A stretch of 64,000 nt of DNA from Kumtagia yinganensis (GTDB taxonomy: Bacteria; Pseudomonadota; Alphaproteobacteria; Rhizobiales; Rhizobiaceae), in NCBI RefSeq assembly GCF_040081985.1, contig NZ_JBEBMH010000004.1, positions 124,001 through 188,000 on the forward strand, read 5' to 3'. The position numbers were made by a program, and so were the translations under genes. Numbering within the stretch: the first letter of the stretch is position 1; every line of letters begins with the position of its first letter. Positions 8,485 through 16,606 of the stretch are shown in pieces. The notes below the pieces were generated by a model that was not told the DNA's origin, ran no database searches, and saw only the letters and a list, made by a program, of their open reading frames with translations.

Positions 8485-9315
8485 TCAGGCCGCCTTCTTG
8501 CGCGCCAGCCTCGCTTTGATGCTGTCGACGTCGGCGCGCGGCGTCGCGGCGAACAGCGTCTTTGTATAATTATGCTGGGGGTTGGAGAACACGGCGTCGC
8601 GGCTGCCATATTCGACCGCCTCGCCGAAATACATGACCATCACGTCGTCGGCGATGTAACGCACCACCGACAGGTCGTGGCTGATGAAGACGTAGGTCAG
8701 TTGGAACTCGTCCTGAAGGTCGGCCAGAAGGTTCAGCACCTGCGCCTGCACCGAAAGGTCGAGCGCCGAGACCGGCTCGTCCAGCACCAGCAGGCTCGGG
8801 TTCAGCATCAGGGCGCGCGCAATCGCGATGCGCTGGCGCTGGCCGCCGGAGAACATGTGCGGATAGCGGTTATAGTGTTCGTGCCCCAGCCCGACCTTCT
8901 TGAGCATCCGCATTGCGAGATCGCGCCGCTCCGCGGCACTTTTGTCGGTGTTGATCACCAGCGGCTCGCCCAGCACGTCGCCGATCTTCTGACGCGGATT
9001 GAGCGACCCATAAGGATTCTGGAAAATGATCTGCACCTTGCGGCGCATTTCCGGCGAGAGGCCGTCCTTGGCGATATCGACCTTCTTGCCCTCGATCAGC
9101 AGGTCGCCGGAGGTCGCCGCGTCGATCAGCGTGATGATGCGCGCCAGCGTCGACTTCCCGCAGCCGCTTTCGCCGACGATCGCCAGCGTCTTGCCCTTGT
9201 CGACCTTGAAGCTGACGCCCTTGACCGCGTGGATCGTGCGCGCCTTGGTGAACAGGCCGCCGGCGACGTGGTAGTCGCGGACGATGGTCCGGCCTTCGAG
9301 GATCGGTTCGGCCAT
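8485..9315 (-). CDS. dppF: Dipeptide/oligopeptide ABC transporter ATP-binding protein (DppF/OppF type)
   Basis: A 276-residue ATPase for a peptide-type importer. Walker A GESGCGKST is near residue 48, the Q-loop IIFQNPYGSLNP near 95, the signature FSGGQRQRIAIARA near 153 and Walker B LLVLDEPVSALD near 176. A C-terminal extension typical of the Dpp/Opp family follows (YTKTLFAATP). The ATG overlaps the last base of dppD. It is the last gene of the dpp set and works as a heterodimer with DppD. Confidence 0.92.
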   Translation of the reverse strand: MAEPILEGRTIVRDYHVAGGLFTKARTIHAVKGVSFKVDKGKTLAIVGESGCGKSTLARIITLIDAATSGDLLIEGKKVDIAKDGLSPEMRRKVQIIFQNPYGSLNPRQKIGDVLGEPLVINTDKSAAERRDLAMRMLKKVGLGHEHYNRYPHMFSGGQRQRIAIARALMLNPSLLVLDEPVSALDLSVQAQVLNLLADLQDEFQLTYVFISHDLSVVRYIADDVMVMYFGEAVEYGSRDAVFSNPQHNYTKTLFAATPRADVDSIKARLARKKAA

Positions 9316-10163
9316 CAGGAAACCTCCTCGAACGGCTTGTCGCCGATGATGTCGGCAATGGTCGGTAGACGGTTGCCCGTGGCGTTTTCTGGCAGAGCCG
9401 ACAGAAGCGCCCGCGTATAGTTGCTGCGCGGCGCCGCGAACAGGGAAAGCACGTCGGCCTCCTCCATCTTGCGTCCCTTGTACTGGACGATGACGCGGTC
9501 GGCGGTTTCCGCCACCACACCCATATTGTGGGTGATCATGATCAGCCCCATGCCATATTTGGCTTGCAGCCCGACCAGCAGATCGAGGATCTGCTTCTGG
9601 ATGGTTACGTCGAGCGCCGTCGTCGGCTCATCTGCGATAAGCAGCTTTGGGTTACAGGCAATGGCGATGGCGATCATGACGCGCTGGCACTGGCCGCCCG
9701 ACATCTGGTGCGGATAGGAGGACAGCCGCTCGGCCGGGGTGGGAATGCCCACCAGCGTCATCAATTCGACCGCGCGGGCGCGGCGGGCGGCGCGGTCAAG
9801 GCCCATGTGAACACGCAGCACCTCCTCGATCTGGAAACCGACGGTGAAGCAGGGGTTCAGGCTCGCCATCGGCTCCTGGAAGATCATGGCGATGTCCTTG
9901 CCGATGATCTTGCGCCGGTCGGCGGCCGTCAGGGTCTGCAGGTCGACGCCGTTGAACAGCATGGCGTCGGCGGTGACCATTGCGCTGGGCGGCAGCAGGC
10001 CCATGACCGCCAGCATCGACACCGACTTGCCGGATCCACTCTCGCCGACGATTGCCAGCACCTCGCGCTCGCTGACCGACAGCGAAACGCCGTCGACCGC
10101 CCGGAACCGTCCGGACGCGGTCTCGAACTCGACGACGAGGTTTTTGATCTCTAGCAAGGGCAT
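9315..10163 (-). CDS. dppD: Dipeptide/oligopeptide ABC transporter ATP-binding protein (DppD/OppD type)
   Basis: A 282-residue ATPase partner of DppF. Walker A GESGSGKSVSM, Q-loop MIFQEPMASLNPCF, signature MSGGQCQRVMIAIAIA and Walker B LLIADEPTTALD are all present. The ATG at 10163 was chosen because a GGAAG ribosome-binding site precedes it and the protein then starts MPLLEIKNLVVEF, a normal family N-terminus; an upstream ATG at 10202 would add 13 residues. It is separated from dppC by an opposite-strand gene, so dppDF probably has its own promoter in 10164-10324. Confidence 0.92.
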   Translation of the reverse strand: MPLLEIKNLVVEFETASGRFRAVDGVSLSVSEREVLAIVGESGSGKSVSMLAVMGLLPPSAMVTADAMLFNGVDLQTLTAADRRKIIGKDIAMIFQEPMASLNPCFTVGFQIEEVLRVHMGLDRAARRARAVELMTLVGIPTPAERLSSYPHQMSGGQCQRVMIAIAIACNPKLLIADEPTTALDVTIQKQILDLLVGLQAKYGMGLIMITHNMGVVAETADRVIVQYKGRKMEEADVLSLFAAPRSNYTRALLSALPENATGNRLPTIADIIGDKPFEEVS

Positions 10164-10324
10164 TTTTGCTTCCAGCCGTTGAACATCATGGTCTCGAGCC
10201 ACCCCACCGGGCCACCTTTCGCTCCAGACGCGCCTCGCCCAGCCCTCAACCGGCCGGCTGATTTGCGATTGCCCGTCCCTCCGATCCTTCGTAGTATTTT
10301 CTCGGACATAACGAGGGTAGACCT

Positions 10325-10816
10325 ATGAAAACGCTTCGCTTGCTTCTGGTCGCGGCCATGATCGCCTTTTCGCCCGCCGCGATGGCGCAGGACGCAACGG
10401 CCAAGGTCAATACCGTGGAACTCGACGGCGTCGGATCGGCCAAAATCCTGCTCGATCCAAAGGTTCTGGCGCAATTGCCGGCGGTCGAGGAGGACGTGAC
10501 GTTCAAGACGTCCAAGGGTCCCTCCAGCGGCCACTACAAGGGTGTGCTGTTCTGGGACGTGCTCAAGGCCAACAAGGCGTTCAACGGGCTCGGACATAAC
10601 GAGGAACTCGCCAAGACCTTCGTCGTCACCGGCCGCGACGGCTACCGGATCGCGTTCTCGGTCGGCGAGATTCATCCCGAATTCGGCAGCACCGCCATGA
10701 TGATCGCCACCGAGGTGGACGGCAAGCCGTTCGACGACGGGCTCCGGGTAATCGTGCCCGGCGACCAGCGTGGCGCCCGCAACGTCAGGGAAGTGGTCAG
10801 GATCGAGTTGCACTAG
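10325..10816 (+). CDS. Periplasmic molybdopterin-oxidoreductase-like domain protein
   Basis: A 163-residue exported protein. A signal peptide with cleavage after MAQ (residues 1-22, LLLVAAMIAFSPAAMAQ) is followed by a single domain resembling the oxidoreductase molybdopterin-binding fold: the block VVTGRDGYRIAFSVGEI and the end LRVIVPGDQRGARNVREVVRIEL are typical of the stand-alone versions. The conserved Cys ligand of true sulfite-oxidase-type enzymes is not seen, so it may not bind molybdopterin. The stop codon abuts the stop codon of dppC with no gap. It sits inside the dpp set on the opposite strand; a link to peptide transport is not evident. Confidence 0.75.
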   Translation: MKTLRLLLVAAMIAFSPAAMAQDATAKVNTVELDGVGSAKILLDPKVLAQLPAVEEDVTFKTSKGPSSGHYKGVLFWDVLKANKAFNGLGHNEELAKTFVVTGRDGYRIAFSVGEIHPEFGSTAMMIATEVDGKPFDDGLRVIVPGDQRGARNVREVVRIELH

Positions 10817-11734
10817 TCAACTCCGCTTCAGCTTCGGGTCGAGCGCGTCGCGCAGCCCGTCGCCGATCAGGTTGATGGCGAGCACCGTGATCAGGATGGC
10901 AAGGCCGGGATAGGTCACCACCCACGGCGCGCGCAGGATGAACTCGCGGGCGGCGGCCAGCATCGTGCCCCATTCCGGCGTCGGCGGCTGCGCGCCCATG
11001 CCGAGGAAGCCGAGTGCGGCGGCCTCCAGAATGGCGTTGGAGAAGGAGAGCGTCGCCTGGACGATCAGCGGCGCGACGCAGTTGGGCAGGATCGTCACCA
11101 GCATCAGCCGCAGATGGCCGGCGCCCGCCACCTTGGCGGAGACTACATATTCGCGGTTCTTCTCCGCCATCACCGCCGCGCGCGTCAGCCGGGCGAAATG
11201 CGGCTGCAGCACGATGGCGATGGCCAGCATGGCGTTGAATAGGCCAGGCCCGAGGATCGCCACCAGCACAAGCGCCAGCAGCAACGACGGGAAGGCCAGG
11301 ATGACGTCCATCACGCGCATGATCAGCGTATCGACCCAGCCGCGGAAATAACCGGCCAGCACGCCGAGCACGATGCCGCTGACCAGCGCGAAGACGACGA
11401 CGACAAAACCGATGAACAGCGAATAGCGCGCGCCGTAGATCAGGCGCGAGAGGATGTCGCGGCCGACCGCGTCGGTGCCGAGCAAAAATTCCGCGCGTCC
11501 ATCCGCGTACCAGGCGGGCGGCGTCAGCAGCGCGTCGCGATATTGCTCGTTCGGCGCATGCGGCGCGATCAGCGGCGCGAAGATCGCGATCAGGACCAGC
11601 AGGACGAAGACGACCAGGCCGGCGACGGCGCCCTTGTTGATGGAGAAATAATGCCAGAATTCGGCCAGCGCGCGGCGGCGGCCTCCGGTCGGCACTTCAG
11701 CGGAAAGTCCCTCGCCCGCGGTTTCGTCCGTCAT
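10817..11734 (-). CDS. dppC: Dipeptide/oligopeptide ABC transporter permease (DppC type)
   Basis: A 305-residue inner-membrane protein with a long cytoplasmic N-terminus, a first membrane helix (GAVAGLVVFVLLVLIAIFAP, about residues 35-55), the family segment FLLGTDAVGRDILSRLIYGAR, and five further hydrophobic helices. The EAA loop that contacts the ATPases is in the segment EAAALGFLGMGAQPPTPEWG. It pairs with DppB, whose stop is 1 base before this start codon, so the two are cotranslated. Confidence 0.92.
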   Translation of the reverse strand: MTDETAGEGLSAEVPTGGRRRALAEFWHYFSINKGAVAGLVVFVLLVLIAIFAPLIAPHAPNEQYRDALLTPPAWYADGRAEFLLGTDAVGRDILSRLIYGARYSLFIGFVVVVFALVSGIVLGVLAGYFRGWVDTLIMRVMDVILAFPSLLLALVLVAILGPGLFNAMLAIAIVLQPHFARLTRAAVMAEKNREYVVSAKVAGAGHLRLMLVTILPNCVAPLIVQATLSFSNAILEAAALGFLGMGAQPPTPEWGTMLAAAREFILRAPWVVTYPGLAILITVLAINLIGDGLRDALDPKLKRS

Positions 11735-11735
11735 G

Positions 11736-12743
11736 TCACTGCACCCTGATGCGCGGGTTGATGACCGCGTAGAGGAGATCGACGACCAGATTGACGGCCA
11801 TCACGATGAGCGCGATCAGCAGCAGGCCGCTCTGCACCGCCACGTAGTCGCGCTTGCCGATCGAATCGATCATCCATTTGCCGATGCCCGGCCAGGAAAA
11901 GATCGTCTCGGTGAGGATTGCGCCGGCCATCAGCGTGCCGACCTGCAGGCCGATCGTGGTGACGACAGGGATCAGCGCGTTGCGGAACGCATGCAGGCCG
12001 ATGACGCGGCGCGGCGAAAGTCCCTTGGCGCGCGCCGTTCGCACATAGTCCTCGCCCAGCACCTCGAGCATGGCCGAGCGCGTCTGCCGCGCGATGACGG
12101 CAAGCGGGATGGTGGCAAGCACGATGGACGGCAGGATCAGATGGCTGACCGCCGAGGCAAAGGCGCCGCTCTTGCCGGAAAGAAGGCTGTCGATCAGCAT
12201 GAAGCCGGTCACCGGCTTGAAGAAATATTGCAGGCCGATGCGGCCAGAGACGGGGGTCCAGCCGAGATAACCGGAAAAAAAGATGATGAGCAGCAGGCCC
12301 CACCAGAAGATCGGCATCGAATAGCCGGTCAGCGCCACCCCCATCGTCGCCTGGTCGAACACCGACCCGCGCTTTACGGCTGCGAAAATGCCGGCCGGAA
12401 TGCCGACCAGCACCGCGATGATCATGGCGACGGTGGCGAGTTCCAGCGTCGCCGGAAACAGCGCCGAAAACTCGCCGATGACCGGGCGCTTGGTGGCGAT
12501 CGAGATGCCGAAGTCGCCGGTCAGCACGTTTCCGATATAGTTCAGGTACTGCATCCAGATCGGCTGGTCGTAGCCGAAGCGGACGATGAGTTCCTGGTAG
12601 CGCTCGGGGCTGACGCCGCGCTCGCCGGCCATCGCCAGGATCGGATCGCCGGGCAGCAGCCTCACGAAGGCGAAAGCGGCCAGCGATATGCCGAAGACGG
12701 TCGGCACGATCAGGGCCAGCTTATGAAGGATGTAACGGAGCAT
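11736..12743 (-). CDS. dppB: Dipeptide/oligopeptide ABC transporter permease (DppB type)
   Basis: A 335-residue integral membrane protein of the DppB/OppB family. The N-terminus LRYILHKLALIVPTVFGISL forms the first helix, and the typical LLPGDPI and YIGNVLTGDFGIS motifs follow. Four to five more hydrophobic helices are seen, with the EAA-type loop around YVRTARAKGLSPRRVIGLHAFRNAL. It forms the translocation pore with DppC. Confidence 0.92.
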   Translation of the reverse strand: MLRYILHKLALIVPTVFGISLAAFAFVRLLPGDPILAMAGERGVSPERYQELIVRFGYDQPIWMQYLNYIGNVLTGDFGISIATKRPVIGEFSALFPATLELATVAMIIAVLVGIPAGIFAAVKRGSVFDQATMGVALTGYSMPIFWWGLLLIIFFSGYLGWTPVSGRIGLQYFFKPVTGFMLIDSLLSGKSGAFASAVSHLILPSIVLATIPLAVIARQTRSAMLEVLGEDYVRTARAKGLSPRRVIGLHAFRNALIPVVTTIGLQVGTLMAGAILTETIFSWPGIGKWMIDSIGKRDYVAVQSGLLLIALIVMAVNLVVDLLYAVINPRIRVQ

Positions 12744-12788
12744 TTTGGATCAACCGCCGCGTCGTCCACCCTGCGGTGGATAAGACAA

Positions 12789-12815
12789 CGGCGCTGGAGG
12801 TGAAGTCCAGCGCCG
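12789..12815 (-). terminator. Stem-loop between dppA and dppB
   Basis: A 10-base perfect stem cggcgctgga/tccagcgccg with a 7-base loop in the 94-base gap between dppA and dppB. On the minus strand it is followed by gttgtctta, a weak U-tract. It may act as a partial terminator or 3' mRNA stabiliser, raising the binding protein level over the permeases. Confidence 0.5.
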
Positions 12816-12837
12816 CCGTCGCTTTCATTGGCTCGTC

Positions 12838-14430
12838 TTACTCAGCGATGTCGACGCCGTCGAAACGGTGGATGCCGAGCGGATCCATCGCAAAGCCCGA
12901 CACCTTCTTGGACATCGGCATGAACACCTTCGAATGCGCGATGGTCAGCCACGGAGCCTCGCGCTTGAACACGGCCTGCGCCTCTTCATAGATCTTGGTG
13001 CGCTCGGCAACGTCGGTCGTCGCCTTGCCGGCCAGAAGCAGCTTCTGGAACTCGTCGTTGCACCAGATCGCGTAGTTCGACTGGCCGATCGCGTCGCAGC
13101 CGAGCAGGAACAGGAAGTTGTCCGGATCGCCATTGTCACCGGTCCAGCCGAGCTGGAAGGCGCCGTCGCGGTCCTTGGCCTTGCCGCGCTCGCGGTATTC
13201 GGTCCACTCGTAGCTGACGATCTCGGCCTTGACGCCAACCTTGGCGTAGTCGGCCTGGATCAGTTCGGCGACGCGCTGGGCGTTCGGGTTGTAGGGACGG
13301 CTGACCGGCATGGCCCAGATCTTCATCGACAGATCCTTGACGCCCGAGGCGTCGAGCATCTTCTTGGCTTCTTCCGGATTGTATTCGTCGTCCTTGATCG
13401 CGTCGTTGTAGGACCACATGGTCGGCGGGATCGGGTTCTTCGCCACCTGGCCGGCGCCCTGATAGACGGCGTCGATGATGGCCTGCTTGTTCACCGCCAT
13501 GTTCAGCGCCTTGCGCACCTCGACCTTGTCGAACGGCGCCTGGGTGGTGTTGTAGGCGAGATAGCCGATGTTCAGGCCTTCCTGCTCATCCACCTTCAGG
13601 TTCTCGTCGGCCTGCAGGCCGGCAATGTCGGCGGGAGCCGGATAGGACATGATGTGGCATTCGCCCGCCTTCAGCTTCTGGGCGCGCACGGCCGGATCGG
13701 GCGTGATGGCGAAGATCAGGTCGTCGATCTTCTGGCGTCCGCCAAAATAGCCGTCCCAGGCGGCGTAGCGGATGACGGCGTCCACCTGATAGTCGACGAA
13801 CTGGAAGGGACCCGTGCCGATCGGCTTCTGGGTGAACAGTTCCTTGGTTCCGGCCTTTTCAAGGCTGTCGGCATATTCCTTGGAGACGATCGAGGCGAAG
13901 TCCATGCCGAGGTCAGGCAGGAACGCCACTTCCGGCTTGTTAAGCACGAATTTGACGGTCAGCGGGTCGACGACAACGATCTCCTTGAGAAGATCCGGGA
14001 AGCCCATGCCGGCGAAATATTCCCAGCCGGTGCCGGGCAGATATTCGAACCAGGGGTTCTCCTTCTTCCACTGACGCTCGAACGAGAACTTGACGTCCTC
14101 GGCATTGAGGTCGCGGGTCGGGGTGAAATAGTCGGTCGTCTGGAATTTTACGCCGGACTTCAGCTTGAAGGTGTATTCCAGGCCGTCGTCGGAAACGGTC
14201 CAGCTTTCTGCAAGGCCGGGCGAAATGGTCGTCTTGCCATGGTCGAATTCGACCAGACGCGAGTAGATGGTCCGCGACGAAGCGTCGAAATCATTGCCGC
14301 CGCTCCATGGCGAAGGATCGAAGCCGGCCGGCGAGGCCTCTGAACAGTAGACCAGCGTTTTGGCATTGGCCATGCCGGTCATCGCGGTCGCAGCAAGAAG
14401 CGCGGCCGCGAAAGTCAGTTTCCTTATCAT
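12838..14430 (-). CDS. dppA: Dipeptide/oligopeptide ABC transporter substrate-binding protein
   Basis: A 530-residue periplasmic binding protein of the SBP_bac_5 family. Residues 1-24 form a signal peptide (LTFAAALLAATAMTGMANAK). The mature protein starts LVYCSEASPAGFDPSPWSGG, close to DppA-type proteins, and contains the family stretch DLNAEDVKFSFERQWKKENP. It delivers a peptide or related ligand to DppBC. First gene of the minus-strand importer set; a stem-loop follows it. The ligand (dipeptide or heme-like or other) cannot be decided from sequence alone. Confidence 0.92.
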   Translation of the reverse strand: MIRKLTFAAALLAATAMTGMANAKTLVYCSEASPAGFDPSPWSGGNDFDASSRTIYSRLVEFDHGKTTISPGLAESWTVSDDGLEYTFKLKSGVKFQTTDYFTPTRDLNAEDVKFSFERQWKKENPWFEYLPGTGWEYFAGMGFPDLLKEIVVVDPLTVKFVLNKPEVAFLPDLGMDFASIVSKEYADSLEKAGTKELFTQKPIGTGPFQFVDYQVDAVIRYAAWDGYFGGRQKIDDLIFAITPDPAVRAQKLKAGECHIMSYPAPADIAGLQADENLKVDEQEGLNIGYLAYNTTQAPFDKVEVRKALNMAVNKQAIIDAVYQGAGQVAKNPIPPTMWSYNDAIKDDEYNPEEAKKMLDASGVKDLSMKIWAMPVSRPYNPNAQRVAELIQADYAKVGVKAEIVSYEWTEYRERGKAKDRDGAFQLGWTGDNGDPDNFLFLLGCDAIGQSNYAIWCNDEFQKLLLAGKATTDVAERTKIYEEAQAVFKREAPWLTIAHSKVFMPMSKKVSGFAMDPLGIHRFDGVDIAE

Positions 14431-14810
14431 TGGTTACTCCCTGATATTTCTTCCAAGCCCCTCTAGCAGGCTCGCGAAGGCGGCATATAAGCACCGTTTT
14501 CAAGGGTTTGGAACACCCCATACGATTTCCCCTTGGGAAGATAATGATTTTGTTGTGCAGCTCGGATTTTTGGATTTTCTTTCTCCTGGCCGCAATTTTT
14601 CACCATTGCGGAAGGTATGGATGTAGCGTGTCCGGCTCGGCCTCGGCGGGGTATCCGCCAAGCTTCCTCCACCGCCGCCGGGATGACGCCGCGTGAGCGC
14701 GGTTGTATCGCGCGAGACTTGCCACCGCCGAAGCCGGCGCACTACAACTGTTTGAGCTTTCGCTTGCCTCGATGTTGGGAACGAGGAAGCGATCGCCGAC
14801 GGGAGGTATC
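14431..14810. other. Divergent promoter region of dppA and the acyl-CoA ligase gene
   Basis: About 380 bases without a gene. The stretch 14525-14600 is clearly richer in A and T than its surroundings and probably holds the promoters of the two divergent units. No clear operator was recognised. Confidence 0.5.
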
Positions 14811-16502
14811 ATGGCGACATCCACAAGCGAGGCGGGCGTGCCTGTCGCAAGGCCTTGGCTCAAGAGCTATCCCAGCGCGGTTCCCGCCGAGATCGGGCCG
14901 CTTCCGGATCGGTCGATCGGCGATCTGCTGGTCGGCGCCTGCAAGCGCTATTCCGGCCGCGCCGCCTTTGCCTGCATGGGCAAGGCGATGACCTTTGCCG
15001 AGCTGGAGGCGAAATCGGCCGCCTTCGGCGCCTTCCTGCAAGCGAAGGGCCTCCCCAAGGGCGCGCGCGTCGCGATCATGATGCCGAACGTCCTGCAATA
15101 CCCCGTCGCGATGATGGGCATCCTGCGCGCCGGCTACATCGTGGTCAACGTCAACCCGCTCTACACGCCGCGCGAACTGGAACACCAGCTCAAGGATTCC
15201 GGCGCGGAGGCGATCGTCATCCTCGAAAACTTTGCCGCGACGCTGCAGGCGGTGGTTGCGCATACGTCGGTCAGGCATGTGGTCGTTGCGACCATGGGCG
15301 ACATGCTCGGGCTCAAGGGCCTGATCGTCAATTTCGTCGTGCGCAAGGTCAAGAAGATGGTGCCGGCGTGGTCGCTGCCCGGCCACATATCCTTCCCCGC
15401 CGCTCTCAAGACCGGCAGCCGCCTGAAACCCGTCGAAGTCGGCCCCGACGACGTCGCCTTCCTGCAATATACGGGCGGCACGACCGGTGTGGCAAAGGGC
15501 GCGACGCTACTTCACCGCAACATCCTGTCCAATGTCGAGCAGTTGAAGCTGTGGGTCGAGGATGCCTACAGCGTCCGGGCAAAACCCGAAAACCTCACCT
15601 TCATCTGCGCGCTGCCGCTCTACCACATCTTCGCGCTGACCGTGAACGCGCTGATGGGCATGCAGCAGGGCGCGCTCAACATTCTGATCCCCAACCCGCG
15701 CGACATTGCGGGCTTCGTCAAGGAACTGGGAAAACAGCCCTACCACTTCTTCCCCGGCCTCAACACGCTGTTCAACGCGCTGATGAACAACGAGGATTTT
15801 CGCAAGCTCGATTTTTCTTCGCTGGTGCTCACCATGGCCGGCGGCATGGCCGTGCAGAAAGTCGTCGCCGACCGCTGGCTGGAGGTGACGAAGGTCAGCA
15901 TCACAGAAGGCTACGGCCTGTCCGAGACCTCGCCCGTCGCCACCGCCAACCGCGCCAACGGCACGGCCTTTTCCAACACGATCGGCCTGCCGCTCCCCTC
16001 CACCGACATCGCCATCCGCGACGACGACGGCAACGACCTGCCGCTCGGCCAGGTCGGCGAGATCTGCATAAGAGGCCCGCAAGTGATGGCCGGCTACTGG
16101 AACCGGCCGGACGAGACCGCCAAGGTGATGACCGCCGACGGCTACTTCAAATCCGGCGACATGGGTTTCATGGACGAGCGCGGCTACACCAAGATCGTCG
16201 ACCGCAAGAAGGACATGATCCTGGTTTCCGGCTTCAACGTCTATCCGAACGAACTGGAGGACGTGGTCGCCCGCCTGCCCGGCGTGCTCGAAGTCGCCGC
16301 CGTCGGCGTGCCCGACGAACATTCCGGCGAAGTGCCGAAACTCTTCATCGTCAAGAAGGACCAGGCGCTGACCGAGGACGCCGTGCGCGACTTCTGCAAG
16401 GAAAACCTCACCGGCTACAAGCGCCCGCGCTACATCGAATTCCGCACCGAACTGCCGAAAACGCCGGTAGGCAAGATTCTGCGGCGGGCGCTGAGGGGAT
16501 AA
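14811..16502 (+). CDS. Long-chain-fatty-acid--CoA ligase / acyl-CoA synthetase (FadD-like)
   Basis: A 563-residue AMP-forming enzyme that activates a carboxylic acid to its CoA thioester via an acyl-adenylate. The ATP/AMP motif YTGGTTGVAKGATLLHRN is near residue 220, the segment EGYGLSETSPVA near 365, and the C-terminal hinge with KSGDMGFMDERGYTKIVDRKKDMI near 445-470. The final catalytic lysine is in KTPVGKILRR. The ATG at 14811 follows a GGGAGG ribosome-binding site at 14801-14806, so the longer open frame from 14703 is rejected. It is the first gene of a same-strand cluster with a serine hydrolase and a carboxyl methyltransferase. Confidence 0.9.
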   Translation: MATSTSEAGVPVARPWLKSYPSAVPAEIGPLPDRSIGDLLVGACKRYSGRAAFACMGKAMTFAELEAKSAAFGAFLQAKGLPKGARVAIMMPNVLQYPVAMMGILRAGYIVVNVNPLYTPRELEHQLKDSGAEAIVILENFAATLQAVVAHTSVRHVVVATMGDMLGLKGLIVNFVVRKVKKMVPAWSLPGHISFPAALKTGSRLKPVEVGPDDVAFLQYTGGTTGVAKGATLLHRNILSNVEQLKLWVEDAYSVRAKPENLTFICALPLYHIFALTVNALMGMQQGALNILIPNPRDIAGFVKELGKQPYHFFPGLNTLFNALMNNEDFRKLDFSSLVLTMAGGMAVQKVVADRWLEVTKVSITEGYGLSETSPVATANRANGTAFSNTIGLPLPSTDIAIRDDDGNDLPLGQVGEICIRGPQVMAGYWNRPDETAKVMTADGYFKSGDMGFMDERGYTKIVDRKKDMILVSGFNVYPNELEDVVARLPGVLEVAAVGVPDEHSGEVPKLFIVKKDQALTEDAVRDFCKENLTGYKRPRYIEFRTELPKTPVGKILRRALRG

Positions 16503-16606
16503 CCGGATCGGCAAAGCGACGCATTGTTGCGCCCGGTTTAAACCGCTGTTCAGCATTGCACGGCAAGGTCACGCGGCCGTACTTTGGCAGGTCTAAGGGG
16601 GTGAGG

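Noticed and set aside
14855..16606. Very long open frame running ahead of the serine hydrolase in its own frame
   Set aside because: It overlaps the acyl-CoA ligase gene in another frame, gives an Arg/Pro-rich nonsense protein, and the hydrolase has its own signal peptide and ribosome site at 16607.
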